Of a stretch of DNA of 7,215 nt, positions 5,004 through 7,215 are shown piece by piece. The notes beneath the pieces were generated by a model. The model was not told where the DNA came from. It saw only the letters and a list, made by a program, of their open reading frames with translations, and did no database searches. The DNA lies in contig JAHIKF010000198.1 in NCBI GenBank assembly GCA_018897875.1, forward strand, positions 1-7,215. Direction: 5' to 3'. Position numbers and translations under genes: made by a program. Position 1 is the stretch's first letter; every line of letters begins with the position of its first letter. Source of the stretch: Pseudomonadota bacterium. GTDB taxonomy: Bacteria > Desulfobacterota > Desulfobaccia > Desulfobaccales > 0-14-0-80-60-11.

Positions 5004-7061
5004 ATGAACAAACGGCTTCATATGGCGGTTTTTCTCAGTTTCGCCTTTATCCTGGCGCCCATCTGGCACAGTGCCACGGGTGCGGCTATCAAGGATACGG
5101 AATCTGCATCCCATGCGGACGAAGCTGCCTCCGTGCAAATAGTCAATACTTACCAGTATCCGGGCTACCGCCTGGTGCAATTCAACTTGGGAGTGTTGTC
5201 CCACTATTCCTACATGCTCATAAGCGGCGGTCAAGCGTTGGTGGTGGATCCGGACCGGGATGTCTTCGCCTATCTTGCTTTGGCGAAAAAGGAAAACCTG
5301 AAAATCAAAGGGGTCTTTCTGACCCACAACCATGCAGATTTCGTGGCCGGGCACTTAGAGCTGGCCAAAGCCGCCGGCTGTCCCATCTATGCCAGCGCCA
5401 AGAGCGGCGACCAGTTTGCCCACCAATCCCTCAAAGAAGGCTCCAAAATCGAGGTGGGGGATGCCGTGGTCAAAATCCTGGAGACCCCGGGCCACACCCC
5501 TGACGGCCTCTGCGGCCTGGTAGCCCCGAAAAAGCAACCGGATAAGCCCAACCTCATCCTCACCGGAGATGTGCTGTTTATCGGCAGTGTGGGCCGTCCC
5601 GACCTCATGGGAGGCACGGCCTCTGCCGCGTCCCTGGCTTCCCAGAGCTACGACACCTGGACCCGGAAACTGAGCAAACTCCCCGACAATCTCAATATCT
5701 TCCCGGCCCACGGCGCCGGCTCCCTCTGCGGCGCCCACTTGAGCGACGAGCCCACCTCCACCCTGGGAGCCCAGAAGATCGCCAACCCGTATGTGAAACA
5801 CAAAACCCGGGGAGGATACATCGCCGCGGTACTGGAGGGGCTGCCGGAAGCGCCCCAATATTTCAAGCACAACGCCGCCCTGAACCAGAAGGGCCCGGAG
5901 CTCATAAACTGGGAGGCAACACCGGTACAGAAAAAACCCGACCAGGCCCTGACCAACCCGAGCCGCTTTTATGTGGTGGACCTGCGGAACGCCAAGGAAT
6001 ATGCTGCGGGCCACATCCCGAATTCGGTGAACATCGCGGTGCGGGGCAGGCTGGAGACCTGGGTAGGGATTATGGTCCCTTGGGGAAGCAACCTGGTGCT
6101 CTGCGGCGACCCCAAGGACCTCAAAGAAGCGGTCTACCGGTTGCACCGGGTGGGCTACCGGGCGGAAATCATCACCCCGGAGGCCTGGAAAAAGGCCGGA
6201 TTGCCCCTGGCCAAAAACGAAATGATCAGTCCTCGGGACCTGTATGCCCAGATGCAGACCCCGGATAGCCCGGTGGTGGTGGATGTGCGTCTGCCCACCG
6301 AATGGATGGGCCTGCGCATCGGCACGGTGGTCAACCTGCCCCTCAACCACTTGGCCGAACTGGCTCCGGCCAAGCTGGACCCCGAACAGCGGGCGGTGAT
6401 GGTGTGCAATTCCGCTTTCCGTTCCAGCCTGGCGGTGGGGATTATGGAGCGCCTGAACTTTAAAAAAGTGGCCAGCCTGGACGGCGGCAGCGAGGCCTGG
6501 ATTGCCGCGGGTCTCCCCACCTTTGGGCCCGAGGCCCGGCCGGCGGCGGCAATGGCGCCGGCGGCCAGCCCGACGCCGACCCCGGCCCCGGCTCCCAAGC
6601 GCGACATTAAGCTGCCGGAGCGCCTGTCGCCCGCGGCACTCAAACGCCTCATCCTCGATTTACCCAACAGCTTTGAATTGGTGGACATCCGGCCGCCGGA
6701 GGCCTTCACCGACTATCATCTGCCGGGCTCCCGCAACGCCGACATTGACGATGTTATGAAAAACCCTGCCTATCTTTCCGGGTCCGTGCCTCTTATCTTG
6801 GTGGACCGGGACGGGTCCCTGGCCATGGCTGTGGGTGGCATCCTGTCCCAAAAGACCGCCCGGCCCATCAGGGTCTTGTATGGCGGTTTGGACGCCTACT
6901 GGACGGAATTGGAGCTCAAGGGCGCCGTGCGGGAGACCCCCATTTCCGGGGCTGGTCCCACCGGGGTGCAACCACCGCCTCCGGCAACGCCCCCCGGCGG
7001 CCCGACGCCGACGCCGACGCCGCCTCCTGCCCCACCTAAAAAGAAATCGGCGGGGTGCTGA
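5004..7061 (+). CDS. Exported persulfide dioxygenase-like metallo-beta-lactamase with three rhodanese domains
   Basis: This 685-residue protein has a signal peptide (about 1-27, cleavage near ATGA27). The metallo-beta-lactamase domain (about 46-300) carries T107-H-N-H110-A-D112, TPGH164, LTGD189, GRPD (197-200) and FPAH236GAG, the pattern of ETHE1-type persulfide dioxygenases, which use mononuclear iron to oxidise persulfide to sulfite. The expected iron ligands H108, H164 and D189 are present. The usual His after D112 is Phe113. Rhodanese 1 (about 320-400) has a Cys at the active loop (LCGDPKD, C367). Rhodanese 2 (about 408-505) has a standard loop VCNSAFRS with C468. Rhodanese 3 (about 540-637) has Asp601 (LVDRDGS) where Cys is expected, so it is probably inactive. 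Pro/Thr/Ala-rich linkers lie at 512-531 and 655-679, and the chain ends KKKSAGC with a terminal Cys. Most family members are cytoplasmic; export of a triple-rhodanese fusion is unusual. It probably processes extracytoplasmic polysulfide or persulfide. Confidence 0.93.
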   Translation: MNKRLHMAVFLSFAFILAPIWHSATGAAIKDTESASHADEAASVQIVNTYQYPGYRLVQFNLGVLSHYSYMLISGGQALVVDPDRDVFAYLALAKKENLKIKGVFLTHNHADFVAGHLELAKAAGCPIYASAKSGDQFAHQSLKEGSKIEVGDAVVKILETPGHTPDGLCGLVAPKKQPDKPNLILTGDVLFIGSVGRPDLMGGTASAASLASQSYDTWTRKLSKLPDNLNIFPAHGAGSLCGAHLSDEPTSTLGAQKIANPYVKHKTRGGYIAAVLEGLPEAPQYFKHNAALNQKGPELINWEATPVQKKPDQALTNPSRFYVVDLRNAKEYAAGHIPNSVNIAVRGRLETWVGIMVPWGSNLVLCGDPKDLKEAVYRLHRVGYRAEIITPEAWKKAGLPLAKNEMISPRDLYAQMQTPDSPVVVDVRLPTEWMGLRIGTVVNLPLNHLAELAPAKLDPEQRAVMVCNSAFRSSLAVGIMERLNFKKVASLDGGSEAWIAAGLPTFGPEARPAAAMAPAASPTPTPAPAPKRDIKLPERLSPAALKRLILDLPNSFELVDIRPPEAFTDYHLPGSRNADIDDVMKNPAYLSGSVPLILVDRDGSLAMAVGGILSQKTARPIRVLYGGLDAYWTELELKGAVRETPISGAGPTGVQPPPPATPPGGPTPTPTPPPAPPKKKSAGC

Positions 7062-7062
7062 G

Positions 7063-7104
7063 ATGAAATTCGACAAACGCTTATTGCCATTGCTCCGAAA
7101 ATAA
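7063..7104 (+). pseudogene. Possible truncated start of a downstream exported-protein gene
   Basis: The ATG at 7063 begins 1 nt after the dioxygenase stop (TGAGATG), a spacing typical of translational coupling. It encodes MKFDKRLLPLLRK and then a stop. The first 11 residues look like the basic n-region and start of the hydrophobic core of a signal peptide. They end where AT-rich sequence and the promoter of the next insertion sequence begin. I infer that an operon partner of the dioxygenase gene was cut off by the IS. The frame is too short to exclude chance. Confidence 0.35.
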
Positions 7105-7112
7105 GCTATAAT
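7084..7112 (+). promoter_or_regulatory. Promoter of the right-end transposase
   Basis: TTGCCA (7084-7089) and a perfect TATAAT (7107-7112) have a 17-bp spacer, the best sigma-70 match in the window. Transcription would start near 7119, about 28 nt before the GTG start codon. The -35 lies inside the truncated frame, so the element's left end is probably close to it. Confidence 0.55.
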
Positions 7113-7130
7113 TAACTAAATTAATTAGCT
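7104..7130. repeat. AT-rich palindrome upstream of the transposase
   Basis: AGCT-at-AATTAA on the left pairs with TTAATTAGCT on the right around a short CTAA centre. It overlaps the -10 box and likely transcription start. It could serve as an operator for self-regulation or be part of the IS end. Confidence 0.4.
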
Positions 7131-7146
7131 AAATGGAGCAATTATT

Positions 7147-7215
7147 GTGCAACAAGAAAACTTGAGTCTCCTGGCATTTCAAAAAAGGTTTAGGACCGAA
7201 AAAGCTTGTCAGAAA
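7147..7215 (+). CDS. N-terminus of a probable IS1595-like transposase (runs off the window)
   Basis: A frame starting at GTG 7147 reads VQQENLSLLAFQKRFRTEKA followed by CQK and is open to the window end (23 codons). The SLLxFQKRFxTEKAC pattern resembles the conserved beginning of IS1595-family transposases, where a FxxRFPTEEAC-type stretch precedes a zinc-ribbon domain and the DDE catalytic core; both would lie outside the window. GGAG at 7135-7138 lies 8 nt before GTG, and a strong promoter lies just upstream. The family call rests on this short stretch from memory. The protein may be complete or a fragment. Confidence 0.6.
   Translation, partial: MQQENLSLLAFQKRFRTEKACQK

Noticed and set aside
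4656..5354. Leftward 232-codon open frame extending into the intergenic gap
   Set aside because: More than half overlaps the dioxygenase gene antisense. The remaining part has no Shine-Dalgarno site and no recognisable domain.
5355..6350. Leftward 331-codon open frame
   Set aside because: Antisense to the metallo-beta-lactamase/rhodanese gene; His/Gly/Val-rich shadow with no family resemblance.
7056..7061. Selenocysteine readthrough at the TGC-TGA end of the dioxygenase gene
   Set aside because: No SECIS-like hairpin after the TGA, and a coupled ATG follows immediately; an ordinary stop is simpler.

Overview
The window looks like a moderately GC-rich chromosome segment from an anaerobic or microaerophilic bacterium. 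An exported persulfide dioxygenase/rhodanese fusion, a radical SAM/SPASM peptide maturase and C-rich/G-rich hairpin repeats would suit a Desulfobacterota-type (deltaproteobacterial) sulfur-cycling organism. That placement is inference from gene content; no marker gene is present.

Layout: bases 1-345 hold a MITE-like element (about 244 bp, 16-bp terminal inverted repeats, 9-bp flanking direct repeat) beside C-run/G-run hairpins. The minus strand carries a two-gene RiPP-type unit: a 62-residue Cys-rich candidate precursor peptide (2742-2554), a 659-bp hairpin-containing spacer, then a 495-residue radical SAM/SPASM maturase (1894-407). The plus strand then carries a 254-residue secreted, probably beta-sandwich protein (3604-4368), a largely uninformative 635-bp gap, and a 685-residue exported metallo-beta-lactamase plus three-rhodanese fusion (5004-7061). 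The window ends with a tiny truncated reading frame (7063-7104) and the first 23 codons of a probable IS1595-like transposase with its own promoter (7147-7215, running off the end).

The most unusual feature lies in the 861-bp divergent intergenic region 2743-3603. The RiPP precursor (leftward) and the secreted protein (rightward) are preceded by mirror-image copies of one regulatory module. In transcription order it has an exact 12-bp palindrome, a -35/-10 pair with a TGCNAYCAT-type -10 block, 35 nt of leader, a hairpin with a GUUAA(A) loop, a conserved CCAAAACCATTTT-like linker, a second 9-bp hairpin with a CAAR tetraloop, and a Shine-Dalgarno site. Stem sequences differ between the copies while pairing is kept. 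This suggests a structured leader RNA and co-regulation of the peptide/maturase unit with the secreted protein. I do not recognise the motif as a known riboswitch class. A joint role of the three genes, such as making, modifying and displaying or binding a surface peptide, is inference.

The dioxygenase/rhodanese gene is a separate transcription unit, predicted to oxidise persulfide or polysulfide sulfur outside the cytoplasm. Its downstream partner gene appears to have been cut off by the insertion sequence.
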